Source: Rubrivivax sp.
GTDB lineage: Bacteria; Pseudomonadota; Gammaproteobacteria; Burkholderiales; Burkholderiaceae_C
Assembly (NCBI GenBank): GCA_016707445.1
Contig: JADJHR010000006.1
Coordinates: 186,001-250,000 of the forward strand
DNA length: 64,000 nucleotides
Direction of reading: 5' to 3'
Shown piece by piece: positions 1 through 9,710 of this stretch (positions are counted from its first letter, which is position 1; each line of letters begins with the position of its first letter). A program made the translations under genes and the position numbers. A model generated the notes under the pieces. The model was not told the DNA's origin. It did no database searches and saw only the letters and a list, made by a program, of their open reading frames with translations.

Positions 1-658
1 CAGCGCATCCGGCAGGCCTGCGCCGCCGCCGGGCGCGGCGAGAACAGCGTCACGCTGCTGGCGGTCAGCAAGACCTTCGACGCCGACGCGGTGCGTCAGG
101 CGCATGCCGCCGGCCAGCGCGCGTTCGGCGAGAACTACGTGCAGGAGGCGCTGGCCAAGATCGCGGCGCTGGCCGACCTGCGCCCGCTGTTGCAGTGGCA
201 CCTGATCGGCCCGCTGCAGAGCAACAAGACGCGCGCCGGTGGCCGAGGCCTTCGACTGGGTGCAGTCGGTCGACCGGCTGAAGACCGCGCAGCGCCTGGC
301 CGATCAGCGCCCGGCCTGGCTGCCGCCGCTGCAGCTGTGCCTGCAGGTCAACATCAGCGGCGAGGCCAGCAAGAGCGGCGTGCTGCCGGCCGAGGTGCCG
401 GCGCTGGCCGCCGCGGTGGCGGCCTTGCCGCATGAGCGGGTTCAGCTGCGCGGCCTGATGGCCATCCCCGAACCGGCCGCCGACCCGCAAGCCCAGCGGG
501 CACCGCACCGCGCACTGAACGAGCTCATGCAGACGCTGAATGCCCGGGGCCTGGCGCTGGACACATTGTCGATGGGCATGAGCGCCGACCTCGAAGCTGC
601 GGTGGCCGAAGGTGCGACCCTGGTGCGGGTGGGTACTGCCATCTTCGGCTCGCGATGA
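1..658 (+). CDS. yggS: YggS/PLPBP family PLP-homeostasis protein, 5'-truncated, one frameshift
   Basis: This is a cytosolic PLP-binding protein of the YggS/PROSC family, which buffers free pyridoxal phosphate and has no known catalytic activity. The window starts inside the gene. Frame 1 gives the family motifs LLAVSKTF (the PLP-lysine strand), FGENYVQEA and WHLIGPLQSNK. The frame then breaks at about position 236-240, where one extra C separates SNKTRA from the next frame's VAEAFDWVQSVDR. From there the second frame continues to the stop with the family's C-terminal SMGMSADLEAA and GATLVRVGTAIFGSR motifs. Both halves are strongly conserved, so a one-base sequencing error is more likely than a pseudogene. 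The family usually sits beside proC, and proC is indeed nearby here. Confidence 0.9.
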
Positions 659-670
659 CCACAAGTCCGA

Positions 671-1163
671 CTACAAGATCGGCAGCAGCGACGCTGTTCT
701 TCACCTCTTCCATCACCGCGTAGGTGCGCGTCTCGCGCACGCCGGGCAGCGTCCATATGACGCTGCCGATGAACTCGCGGTAGGCCGCCATGTCGGCCAC
801 GCGCGTCTTCAGCAGGTAGTCGAAGCCGCCGGCCACCAGGTGCGCTTCCAGGATCTCGGGGCGCACCTGCACCGCGGCGCGGAAGTTGTCCATCACGTCG
901 TGCACGGTGCGGTCGAGCAGCACCTCCACGAAGACCAGCAGCCCGGCGCCCAGCTTCATCGGGTTCAAGCGCGCTTCGTAGCCCAGGATGTAGCCGTCGC
1001 GCGTGAGCCGCTTCACGCGTTCCAGCACCGCGGTGGGCGACAGGTGCACGCTCTCGGCCAGCTTCAGGTTGCTGATGCGGCCGTCGGCCTGCAGCACGCG
1101 CAGGATGCGCAGGTCGATCTTGTCGATGCCACGTTCGGCGCGGCCGTTGTCGAGCGCGTCCAT
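671..1163 (-). CDS. Lrp/AsnC family transcriptional regulator (probable frameshift near 3' end)
   Basis: This is a feast/famine (Lrp/AsnC) regulator: an N-terminal winged HTH (about residues 14-60, IDLRILRVLQADGRISNLKL) followed by an RAM ligand-binding/oligomerisation domain with LVAGGFDYLLKTRV. The literal frame reads through to position 525 and would overlap the end of yggS by over 130 bases with non-conserved sequence. Removing one base near 697-702 gives a normal end, EEVKNSSLLPIL, with a TAG at 671-673. That makes a typical 163-residue protein which no longer overlaps yggS. I therefore annotate the short form and treat the extra base as an error. Its target genes cannot be told from the sequence; many Lrp members act on amino-acid metabolism. 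Confidence 0.85.
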
Positions 1164-1212
1164 GTGCGGCGATGGCGCGCGGCGAGCCCGGGGGTGTCGG
1201 TCCCCAGTGGCC

Positions 1213-2085
1213 TCAGTTCAGGTACATGCCCAGGTAGCGCCGGCCGCGGCTGACGGCGGCGGCGTCGCCGCAGACGTCGAACCATTCGATCAGCTGCAGG
1301 CGCGCCTTTTCGCGCCACTCGGCCTTGTCGCGCAACACCACCTCCAGCAACTGATCGAAAGCGGCATTGAAGTCACCTTCGAAGACCTGCAAGGCGGCCA
1401 GCGCGAAGCGCGCCTCGAAGTCCTTGGCGTTGGCAGCGATACGCCGCGCCAGATCTTGCGGGTCACCTTGCGGCCGGTTGCGCGCCAGCTCGATGCGCTT
1501 GAGCAGCGCCGCATGGCGGTCATTGCGCGACCCGGCGGCCACGCGCTCGAGCAGCGCCAGTGCGTCGTCCAGCGCCCCGCGCGCGATCACACGGTCGGCC
1601 AGGTCCAGCGTCACCTCGACGTGGCCGGGCTGCAACGCCAGCGCCTGGCGCAGCAAGGCCTCGGCTTGTTCGGGGTCGGCGGCAGCCTGCTCGCGCAGCT
1701 GGTCTACCGGCGACACCTGGGGCTTGACGTGCTTGTCGAGGAAGGCTCGCACCTGGCTTTCGGGCAGGGCGCCGGTGAACTGGTCGACCACTTGCCCGTC
1801 CTTGAGCAGAAAGACATGCGGGATGCTGCGCAGCTGCAGTGCCTGCGCCACCCCGGGGCATTCGTCGGAATTGAGCTTGGCCAGCACGAACTGCCCGCCG
1901 TAGGCCTCAGCCAGCTTTTCCAGGATGGGCTTGAGCGACTTGCAGGGGCCGCACCACGGCGCCCAGCAATCCAGCAGCACCGGGACCTGCATCGACCGTT
2001 CGATGACGGCGGCTTCGAAGTCGGCATCGCTGACGTCGTAGGACAGGGCCGAAGCAGGGGTGGCGTTGGGTTTCGAGGTCTGCAT
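1213..2085 (-). CDS. Thioredoxin-TPR co-chaperone (CnoX/YbbN-like)
   Basis: This 290-residue cytosolic protein joins an N-terminal thioredoxin fold (about residues 20-125) to a C-terminal TPR-like helical region (about 135-290). That is the architecture of CnoX/YbbN, a chaperone-like redox protein that works with GroEL/DnaK. The redox motif WCGPC is visible at Cys45-Cys48. The E. coli homologue lacks one of these cysteines, so this protein could be redox-active. The conserved cis-proline region SIPHVFLLKDG is present. I chose the ATG at 2085 (MQTSKPN); the open frame extends far upstream only as antisense sequence to the next gene, which starts divergently at 2209. Confidence 0.85.
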   Translation of the reverse strand: MQTSKPNATPASALSYDVSDADFEAAVIERSMQVPVLLDCWAPWCGPCKSLKPILEKLAEAYGGQFVLAKLNSDECPGVAQALQLRSIPHVFLLKDGQVVDQFTGALPESQVRAFLDKHVKPQVSPVDQLREQAAADPEQAEALLRQALALQPGHVEVTLDLADRVIARGALDDALALLERVAAGSRNDRHAALLKRIELARNRPQGDPQDLARRIAANAKDFEARFALAALQVFEGDFNAAFDQLLEVVLRDKAEWREKARLQLIEWFDVCGDAAAVSRGRRYLGMYLN

Positions 2086-2208
2086 GATGGACACGATGAG
2101 GGCAAGGTCGCGGCGCGGCCGATGCCCGAGCATATGGGGTTGCCGCTTGCCCTCGCAAGACCTGCGCCTATGATCTGCCGCCCTCTCACCACAACACCTG
2201 GAGACCGC

Positions 2209-3192
2209 ATGCAAAGAAGGCACCTGATCGGCACCCTGCTGGGCGGCGTGGCCGGCAGCCTCGCGCCCTGGACCGGATCTTTGGCGCAAGCGCCCTATCC
2301 GAACAAGCCGGTCAGGCTGATCGTCGGCTTTCCTGCCGGCGGCGGCATCGACTTCACGGCCCGCACGCTGCAGGCCGGCCTTGAAGCCGCGCTGGGCCAG
2401 CCGCTGGTGGTCGACTACAAGCCCGGCGCCGGCGGCACGCTGGCCGCCGCCGAGCTGGCCCGCGCCGCCCCCGACGGCTACACCCTGCTGGTGGCCAACA
2501 CCGGGCCGTTCGCGATTGCGCCCTACCTGGCGGCCAAGATGCCGTACGACCCGGTCAAGCAGTTCACCTATGTCGGCCAGATCGCCGAGACGAGCTACAT
2601 CGCGGTCACCCGCGTCGACCACCCGGCCAAGGACCTCAAGCAGTTTGTCGAATGGGCGCGCGCCAATGCCGGCAAGGCCAACTTTGCCTCTGGCGGCATT
2701 GGTGCCTCGACCCACCTCAACGGCGAACTGCTGAACACGGTGGCCGGGCTGGACCTGCTGCACGTGCCCTACAAGGGCAGCGCACCGGCGGTCACCGACC
2801 TCATCGGCGGCCAGACCCAGTTGCTGATCGACGCCGGCACCGTGCTGCTGCCGCAGATCAAAGGCGGCAAGCTGAAGGCGCTGGCTGTGACCGGCCCGCG
2901 GCGCGACCCCAACCTGCCCGACGTGCCCACCGTGCGCGAGCTCGGCCTGGGCGGCATGGAAGCACTGGGCTTCCAGGGCCTGGTGGCGCCGGCCGGCCTG
3001 CCGCGCGACGTGCTCAATCGACTGTCGGCCGACCTGCGCAAGGTGCTGGCGCAGACCGACGTGAAAGCCAAGTTCGCCGCCGCCGGTGCCGACGTCAACC
3101 CGCGCGGCCCGCAAGAGTTTGCCGACTATGTCAAGACCGAGGCCGAACGCTGGTCGGCGCTGATCCGGCAACGCAAGATCCAGCTGCAGTGA
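2209..3192 (+). CDS. Bug/TTT family tripartite tricarboxylate-type solute-binding protein
   Basis: This periplasmic solute-binding protein is 327 residues long, typical of the Bug (TctC-like) family that is greatly expanded in Burkholderiales. It has a twin-arginine-looking start (MQRRHLIGTLLGG) and a signal peptide ending near AQA. The conserved Bug signatures follow: YPNKPVRLIVGFPAGGGID, PGAGGTLAAAELARAAPDGYT and HVPYKGSAPAVTDLIGGQ. No membrane components (TctA/TctB) are adjacent, which is common for these orphan receptors, so the ligand (usually a carboxylate) is unknown. A GGAGA Shine-Dalgarno lies just upstream of the ATG at 2209. It is transcribed divergently from the thioredoxin-TPR gene. 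Confidence 0.88.
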   Translation: MQRRHLIGTLLGGVAGSLAPWTGSLAQAPYPNKPVRLIVGFPAGGGIDFTARTLQAGLEAALGQPLVVDYKPGAGGTLAAAELARAAPDGYTLLVANTGPFAIAPYLAAKMPYDPVKQFTYVGQIAETSYIAVTRVDHPAKDLKQFVEWARANAGKANFASGGIGASTHLNGELLNTVAGLDLLHVPYKGSAPAVTDLIGGQTQLLIDAGTVLLPQIKGGKLKALAVTGPRRDPNLPDVPTVRELGLGGMEALGFQGLVAPAGLPRDVLNRLSADLRKVLAQTDVKAKFAAAGADVNPRGPQEFADYVKTEAERWSALIRQRKIQLQ

Positions 3193-3229
3193 AGCCGGCG
3201 CTGCCGCGGCAGCGCCCTACACTGAGGTC

Positions 3230-4039
3230 ATGACAAGCCTACCCATTGCTTTCATCGGCGGCGGCAACATGGCCAGCGCGCTGATCGGCGGTCTGCTCAA
3301 CAGCGGCCGCCCGCCACGAAGCCTGCTGGTGGTCGAACCCAGCGAGGTGCAGCGCGACAAGCTGGCCCAGGCCTTCGGCGTGGCTGCAGTGCCGGTCGCC
3401 ACCGCGGCGCTGTCGCAGGCCGGCACCGTGATCTGGGCCGTCAAACCGCAAAGCTTCGACGAAGCCGCAACCGCCTGCGGCAGCTGGCTGGCCGGCGCCT
3501 TGCAGCTCAGCGTGATGGCCGGCATCCGCAGCGACGCCATTGCACGCGCCAGTGGCAGCCCGCAGGTGGTACGCGCCATGCCGAACACGCCGGCGCTGAT
3601 CGGGCGTGGCATCGCCGGCCTGTATGCCCGGCCCGAGGTCGATGCGGCCGCACGCGCGCAGGTCGAGCAGCTGTTCGCGCCCACCGGCGAATCGCTGTGG
3701 GTCGAATACGAGGACCAGCTCGACGCCGTGACGGCGATCTCGGGCTCGGGCCCGGCCTACGTCTTCTACTTTCTCGAAGCGATGATGCAGGCGGCCACCG
3801 AGCTCGGCCTCAGCGCCGAGCAGGGCCGCCGTCTGGCCCAGGGCACCTTTGCCGGCGCGGCGGCGCTGGCCCAGGCGTCACCGCTGCAGCCGGCCGAGCT
3901 GCGCGCCCAGGTCACGTCCAAGGGCGGCACCACACACGCGGCCATCACGAGCCTGGACGACAGCGGTGTCAAGGCCGCCGTCGTGCGCGCCGTGCACGCG
4001 GCCCACACGCGGGCGCAGGAACTGGGCCGCGGCCGATAA
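3230..4039 (+). CDS. proC: Pyrroline-5-carboxylate reductase
   Basis: ProC catalyses the last step of proline synthesis, NAD(P)H-dependent reduction of 1-pyrroline-5-carboxylate to proline in the cytosol. The 269-residue length is normal. The Rossmann nucleotide-binding motif IGGGNMA is at residues 9-15. The family signatures RAMPNTPALIGRGI, AISGSGPAYVFYFLEAM and the C-terminal TSKGGTTHAAI substrate-binding segment are all present. It begins 37 nt after the Bug gene. Together with yggS at the window start this matches the frequent yggS-proC neighbourhood of proteobacteria, here split by three inserted genes. Confidence 0.95.
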   Translation: MTSLPIAFIGGGNMASALIGGLLNSGRPPRSLLVVEPSEVQRDKLAQAFGVAAVPVATAALSQAGTVIWAVKPQSFDEAATACGSWLAGALQLSVMAGIRSDAIARASGSPQVVRAMPNTPALIGRGIAGLYARPEVDAAARAQVEQLFAPTGESLWVEYEDQLDAVTAISGSGPAYVFYFLEAMMQAATELGLSAEQGRRLAQGTFAGAAALAQASPLQPAELRAQVTSKGGTTHAAITSLDDSGVKAAVVRAVHAAHTRAQELGRGR

Positions 4040-4114
4040 TCGCGCCTTCGCCCCGACCCCGGGGCCCGCTCTGACCCCGTTTGCCGGCGCCCAAGCGCCG
4101 CGGCGACCCGCGCC

Positions 4115-5747
<1,633 letters not shown>

Positions 5748-5763
5748 CGGGTCGAGGTATCGG

Positions 5764-5780
5764 TAATACGCTTCGTATTA
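5764..5780. promoter_or_regulatory. Perfect inverted repeat, likely toxin-antitoxin operator
   Basis: TAATACG-CTT-CGTATTA is a perfect 7-bp inverted repeat with a 3-bp spacer, 19 nt upstream of the antitoxin ATG. It is notably AT-rich against its surroundings. Ribbon-helix-helix antitoxins of VapB/CopG type bind such palindromes to repress their own operon, so this is a candidate autoregulatory operator. That role is inference. Confidence 0.55.
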
Positions 5781-5799
5781 TCAAAACCGACCGCAACCC

Positions 5800-6063
5800 A
5801 TGACCATCACCATCAAGCTCGATCTGCCGCTCGAAGAGCGACTGCGGCAGCGTGCGGCCAGCACGGGCCGAAGCACCAGCGACGTGGTGCGCGCGGCGTT
5901 GCTGGCCTACCTCGACCAGGCCGACGCTGAACCGGCACGGTCGGCGCACGATCTGGGGGCCGAGTTCTTCGGTCGCTACCAGGGCCCGACCGACCTGGCC
6001 CAAGGCCGCAAGGGCAGCCTGGCCGACATCGCAGCAGCGCGCCATGCCCGCCGCGGCCGCTGA
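5800..6063 (+). CDS. Ribbon-helix-helix (CopG-type) antitoxin
   Basis: This is an 87-residue protein with an N-terminal ribbon-helix-helix pattern: a short strand ITIKLDLPLEERLRQRA, then helices TSDVVRAALLAYLDQ. The basic tail has no recognisable domain beyond a probable toxin-wrapping segment (about residues 45-87). It lies directly upstream of, and overlaps by 20 bp, a PIN-domain gene, the standard arrangement of a type II vapBC-like module. A perfect palindrome in front of it is a plausible autorepression operator. The protein is predicted to bind and neutralise the PIN toxin and to repress the operon. Confidence 0.75.
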   Translation: MTITIKLDLPLEERLRQRAASTGRSTSDVVRAALLAYLDQADAEPARSAHDLGAEFFGRYQGPTDLAQGRKGSLADIAAARHARRGR

Positions 6064-6511
6064 GCCTTCGGCACGCTACCTTGCTCATGCCGGCCCGGTG
6101 CTGGTCGACAGTGGTCCGCTGATCGCCTTGTTCAACGGCAGCGACCGCTGGCACGCGCCGGTGCGATCCTGGCTGCAGCACAACCCGGCGGCACCGCTGC
6201 TCAGCACCTGGTGCGTGGCCACCGAGGTCTGCGCCCTGCTGGCCCGGCGCATCCACAACAACGCTGCACTCGACTTCCTGCGCTGGGCGCAACGCGGCGG
6301 CATCTCGTTCGACCGCGCCGTCGAAGGGTCGTTGACCGAAGTCCTGCGCATCAGTGAGCGCTTTGCCGACCTGCCGTTCGATCTGGCCGACGCGTCGATC
6401 GCCGAGGCCGCTGCCCGGCTGAAGCTGCGGCATGTGTTGTCGATCGACGCCGGCTTCGACGTCTACCGCGACCGCAACGGCAAACCTCTGATCAACCTGC
6501 TGCGCGGTTGA
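6044..6511 (+). CDS. PIN-domain ribonuclease toxin (VapC-like)
   Basis: This 155-residue PIN-domain protein is a predicted Mg2+-dependent RNase toxin. The acidic active-site pattern is visible: Asp in VLVDSGPLIALF, Glu in VATEVCALL, Asp in LPFDLADASIAEAA and Asp in VLSIDAGFDVYR. The ATG at 6044 overlaps the antitoxin stop by 20 bp, implying translational coupling. Its 3' end overlaps the convergent psuG gene by 20 bp. A start further upstream is open in this frame but would lie inside the antitoxin coding sequence. VapC homologues often cut tRNA or rRNA; the target here is unknown. Confidence 0.8.
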   Translation: MPAAAAEPSARYLAHAGPVLVDSGPLIALFNGSDRWHAPVRSWLQHNPAAPLLSTWCVATEVCALLARRIHNNAALDFLRWAQRGGISFDRAVEGSLTEVLRISERFADLPFDLADASIAEAAARLKLRHVLSIDAGFDVYRDRNGKPLINLLRG

Positions 6512-7442
6512 GGGCCACATAGGCCAGCGCCACCTGCGCCGCCAGCGCGGCGTTGTTCAGCACCAGGGCGATGTTGGCGGCCAGGCTGTCGCCGCCGGTG
6601 AGATCGGCCACGCGCGCCAGCAGGAAGGGCGTGCTGGCCTTGCCCTGAATGCCTTGCGCCGCCGCTTCAGCCAGCGCCTGATCGATCGCCGCGTCGATGC
6701 GTTCGCGCGGCATTTCATGCTGGGCCGGGATCGGGTTGGCAATCACCAGCCCACCTTTCAGGCCCAGCTGCCAATGCGCATGCATCGCGAGCGCCAGGGC
6801 CTCGGGTTGATCGAGCCGCTGGGCCAACGCGTGGCCGCTGTCGCGCACGTAGAAGGCCGGCAGGCTGCTGCAGCGGTAGCCGATCACCGGCACGCCATGC
6901 GTCTCCAGCACTTCCAGCGTCAACGCCAGGTCGAGAATCGATTTGGCGCCTGCGCACACCACGGCCACCGGCGTCTGCGCCAGTTCCAGCAGGTCGGCCG
7001 AGATGTCGAACGAGCGCTCGGCGCCGCGGTGCACACCGCCGATGCCGCCGGTGGCAAAGACCTTGATGCCGGCCAACGCGGCCACGATCATCGTCGCCGC
7101 CACCGTGGTGGCGCCGTCGGCCCCCGTGGCCACCAACAGCGCCAGATCACGCCGGCTGACCTTGGCCACCCTCGCGCCACCACGCGCCAGGCCCTCGAGC
7201 TCCGCCGCCGAAAGGCCGACTTTCAGGCGCCCGCCCAGCACCGCAATCGTGGCTGGCACGGCGCCATGGCGCCGCACCTCGGCCTCCAGCCGCCGCCCGG
7301 TTTCCAGGTTATGCGGCCAGGGCATGCCATGCGCGATCAGCGTCGATTCCAGCGCCACCACCGGGGCGCCGGCGGCCAATGCCGTCTGCACCTCGGGGTG
7401 GCAATCCAAGACTGCAATCGCCGTTCTCAAGGCGTCGGGCAA
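6492..7442 (-). CDS. psuG: Pseudouridine-5'-phosphate glycosidase
   Basis: PsuG reversibly splits pseudouridine 5'-phosphate into uracil and ribose 5-phosphate in pseudouridine catabolism. The 316-residue length is normal. Family motifs include VVALESTLIAHGMPWPHN near the N-terminus, TTVAATMIVAALAGIKVFATGGIGG in the middle, CAGAKSILD and LVIANPIPAQHEM. No pseudouridine kinase (psuK) gene is adjacent, so the pathway partner must be elsewhere. Its 5' end overlaps the 3' end of the upstream hydrolase gene by 16 bp on the same strand, suggesting co-transcription. Confidence 0.93.
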   Translation of the reverse strand: MPDALRTAIAVLDCHPEVQTALAAGAPVVALESTLIAHGMPWPHNLETGRRLEAEVRRHGAVPATIAVLGGRLKVGLSAAELEGLARGGARVAKVSRRDLALLVATGADGATTVAATMIVAALAGIKVFATGGIGGVHRGAERSFDISADLLELAQTPVAVVCAGAKSILDLALTLEVLETHGVPVIGYRCSSLPAFYVRDSGHALAQRLDQPEALALAMHAHWQLGLKGGLVIANPIPAQHEMPRERIDAAIDQALAEAAAQGIQGKASTPFLLARVADLTGGDSLAANIALVLNNAALAAQVALAYVALNRAAG

Positions 7443-8662
7443 GGCAGCTGGATCAAGCAGCCCAGGCAGGCCACGTTGCGCCAGCGCCAGGGTTGGTCGA
7501 CATCGGCCGCCACCATCGCACCCAGCCAGTCGTTGAAGGCCACGCCAAAGGTGCGCTCGGTGTAGAAGTCATTGCCGGTCAGGATGGTGTGATAGGTGCC
7601 CGCCGCCAGGTAATGCCGATAGTTGGGCAAGGTCTGCGCGTAGCTTCGCATCGTGCTGACCATCTGCCGGTTCCAGTCGAGCACCGGGTAGGGGCAGGCG
7701 CTGCCGGGGCCGTAGTATTCCTTCATCACGCCATAGAACTGCACCTGCTCGAGGTCGAAATTGGTGCTGAACTGCGCCACGCGCACGTCGGGATGGGCTT
7801 GTGCCGCCAGGCGCAACAACTCGGGCCCGCTGACGGCGGCCGGGTTCATGTTGATGGCCCAGGGCGGCAGCTGCACCTGCCACGAACCCCGGCCCGGCGT
7901 GCCCTGGTCCCAGTTGGGCGTGGTCACGCCTTGGCTGGCGTCGGCCAACACACGCATCTGCGCCGCGGGGAACAAGGTTCGCACCCAGGGGAAGTTGATC
8001 GACGCGCCATAGCCACCGGCACTCGACCCCGCCACCAGCACCCGCGCGGGCGCCTGAACATTGCGCTTGACCCAGTCCAGCACCACCATCAGGTTACTGA
8101 AACCCTGATGCCGGATGTCGAACTGGCCCGGCAGATGCTGGTATGCCGGATGCCCGGCATTGATGTAGGTGCCGGTCGTGGTGCCGGAATGCAGATCACC
8201 GGTGCAGTACGGCACATAGACCATGTCCCAGTCCTTGACCGGGTTGTCGCTGCGGTTCAGGTTGAACAGCCCGCCCAGTTGGGCCGGTTTTTCGCTGCTG
8301 GCCATCGCCGCCGAATAGAACTGCGGCACGCCGGTGGGCAGCCTGCTGTCGTACGGGAAGGTGCAGGTCAGGTCGTCCCAGCAGGCACCCCCGCCTTCCA
8401 GATAGATCACCAGGTTGCGCGACTTGCCCTTGCGCGTCCAGAAGTTGAACTTTGCATCGGTGCCTGGATAGCCGCTGCAGGTGGCCGTGTGACTTCGCCC
8501 ATCCAGACCCTGCACCGCGCCCGTGGCTTGCACCTTTTGCCAGCCAGCGCCAGTTGACGCACTGTGCGCCAGCGCCGCGGGCGAGAGTGCTGCAATCAGC
8601 AGCAAGCCCACGCAAAGCACGCCCATCCGCCCAGCGGCGGCCCAACTGTTCCATCTGCTCAT
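7427..8662 (-). CDS. Secreted pectinacetylesterase-family serine hydrolase
   Basis: This 411-residue predicted secreted alpha/beta hydrolase has an N-terminal signal peptide (about residues 11-32, ending PAALAHS). Two features mark the pectinacetylesterase/Notum-like family: an oxyanion segment YLEGGGACW near residue 90 and the nucleophile elbow AGSSAGGYGA with Ser214. A late His in AGTYHTILTG is a triad candidate. Several cysteines (CSGYPG, CWDDLTC, YCTGD) suggest disulfides and fit an exported protein. I chose the ATG at 8662 because GGGCGGAA lies just upstream and the signal peptide follows; the frame stays open much further but as antisense of ubiA. Substrate is unknown; members deacetylate pectin or other esters. 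Confidence 0.75.
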   Translation of the reverse strand: MSRWNSWAAAGRMGVLCVGLLLIAALSPAALAHSASTGAGWQKVQATGAVQGLDGRSHTATCSGYPGTDAKFNFWTRKGKSRNLVIYLEGGGACWDDLTCTFPYDSRLPTGVPQFYSAAMASSEKPAQLGGLFNLNRSDNPVKDWDMVYVPYCTGDLHSGTTTGTYINAGHPAYQHLPGQFDIRHQGFSNLMVVLDWVKRNVQAPARVLVAGSSAGGYGASINFPWVRTLFPAAQMRVLADASQGVTTPNWDQGTPGRGSWQVQLPPWAINMNPAAVSGPELLRLAAQAHPDVRVAQFSTNFDLEQVQFYGVMKEYYGPGSACPYPVLDWNRQMVSTMRSYAQTLPNYRHYLAAGTYHTILTGNDFYTERTFGVAFNDWLGAMVAADVDQPWRWRNVACLGCLIQLPCPTP

Positions 8663-8770
8663 TTCCGCCCTCCCGGTATTTGCGCCGAAACGGCGCTTGC
8701 GCAGCGTAGGCCTTGCCGCATTGGCTTTCAAGTCGCTTGAAGGGGAAGGTCGATCGGGATAATCCGGCCC

Positions 8771-9679
8771 ATGAGCTCCGAAGCCCTGGCGCCGACTCGC
8801 GCCGCGCTCTATCTCGACCTGATCCGCTGGAACCGCCCGGCCGGCTGGTTGCTGTTGCTGTGGCCGACGCTGAGTGCGCTGTGGATCGCCGCCGACGGTT
8901 TCCCGGGCTGGCATCTGCTGATCGTCTTCGTGCTGGGCACGATCCTGATGCGCAGTGCCGGCTGCTGCGTCAACGACGTGGCAGACCGCGACTTCGACCG
9001 CCACGTCAAACGCACCGCTCAGCGCCCGGTCACGGCCGGGCTGCTGAGCGTGAGCCAAGCGCTGCAGTTCGGAGCACTGCTGGCGTTGATCGCCTTCATG
9101 CTGGTGTTGACCACCTCGCCGGCAGCCATCCTGCTTTCGTTTGCGGCGCTGGTGATCGCGCTGCTTCATCCCTACGCCAAACGCGTGTTGGCGATGCCGC
9201 AGGCGGTACTGGGCGTGGCGTTCAGCTTCGGCATCCCGATGGCCTTCGCCGCGGTTCAGGGTGGCACGGCCTGGTCGCTGTCGACGATCCCGGCCGCCGT
9301 GCCGCCGCATGCCTGGGGTCTGCTGCTGGGCAACCTGTTCTGGGTGCTGGCCTATGACACCGAATACGCGATGGTCGATCGCGACGACGACTTGGCGCTG
9401 GGCATGAAGACCTCGGCCATCACGCTGGGCCGGCTGGACGTCGCGGCGGTGATGATCTTCTACGCGCTGTACCTGGCGATCTGGGCCTGGCTGGGCCTGC
9501 GCCTGGGGTTGGGCCGGGTCTATCTGCTGGGCGTGGCCGCAGCCGCGGCGCAGGTGCTGTGGCACTACGCGCTGATCAGGGGACGCACGCGCGAAGGCTG
9601 CTTCAAGGCCTTCCGGCTCAACCACTGGGTCGGCTTCGCGCTGTTCGCCGGAGTGGCGCTGGACTTGGCACTGCGCTAG
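8771..9679 (+). CDS. ubiA: 4-hydroxybenzoate polyprenyltransferase
   Basis: UbiA is the inner-membrane prenyltransferase that attaches the polyprenyl tail to 4-hydroxybenzoate in ubiquinone synthesis. At 302 residues it has multiple hydrophobic segments and both Mg/diphosphate-binding aspartate motifs: NDVADRDFD at residues 68-76, and YDTEYAMVDRDDD in the middle of the protein. Its start is divergent from the hydrolase gene, with 108 bp between them. In many Burkholderiales ubiA lies close to oxyR and recG; here other genes intervene. Confidence 0.95.
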   Translation: MSSEALAPTRAALYLDLIRWNRPAGWLLLLWPTLSALWIAADGFPGWHLLIVFVLGTILMRSAGCCVNDVADRDFDRHVKRTAQRPVTAGLLSVSQALQFGALLALIAFMLVLTTSPAAILLSFAALVIALLHPYAKRVLAMPQAVLGVAFSFGIPMAFAAVQGGTAWSLSTIPAAVPPHAWGLLLGNLFWVLAYDTEYAMVDRDDDLALGMKTSAITLGRLDVAAVMIFYALYLAIWAWLGLRLGLGRVYLLGVAAAAAQVLWHYALIRGRTREGCFKAFRLNHWVGFALFAGVALDLALR

Positions 9680-9710
9680 CGGCACTTCGACAGCAGTCTT
9701 TCGACGATGC

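Noticed and set aside
1003..3192. A 729-residue plus-strand ORF and its 652-residue minus-strand mirror
   Set aside because: Only the 3' part of each is a real gene (Bug protein; thioredoxin-TPR protein). The rest is open because high-GC codon bias keeps antisense frames free of stops.
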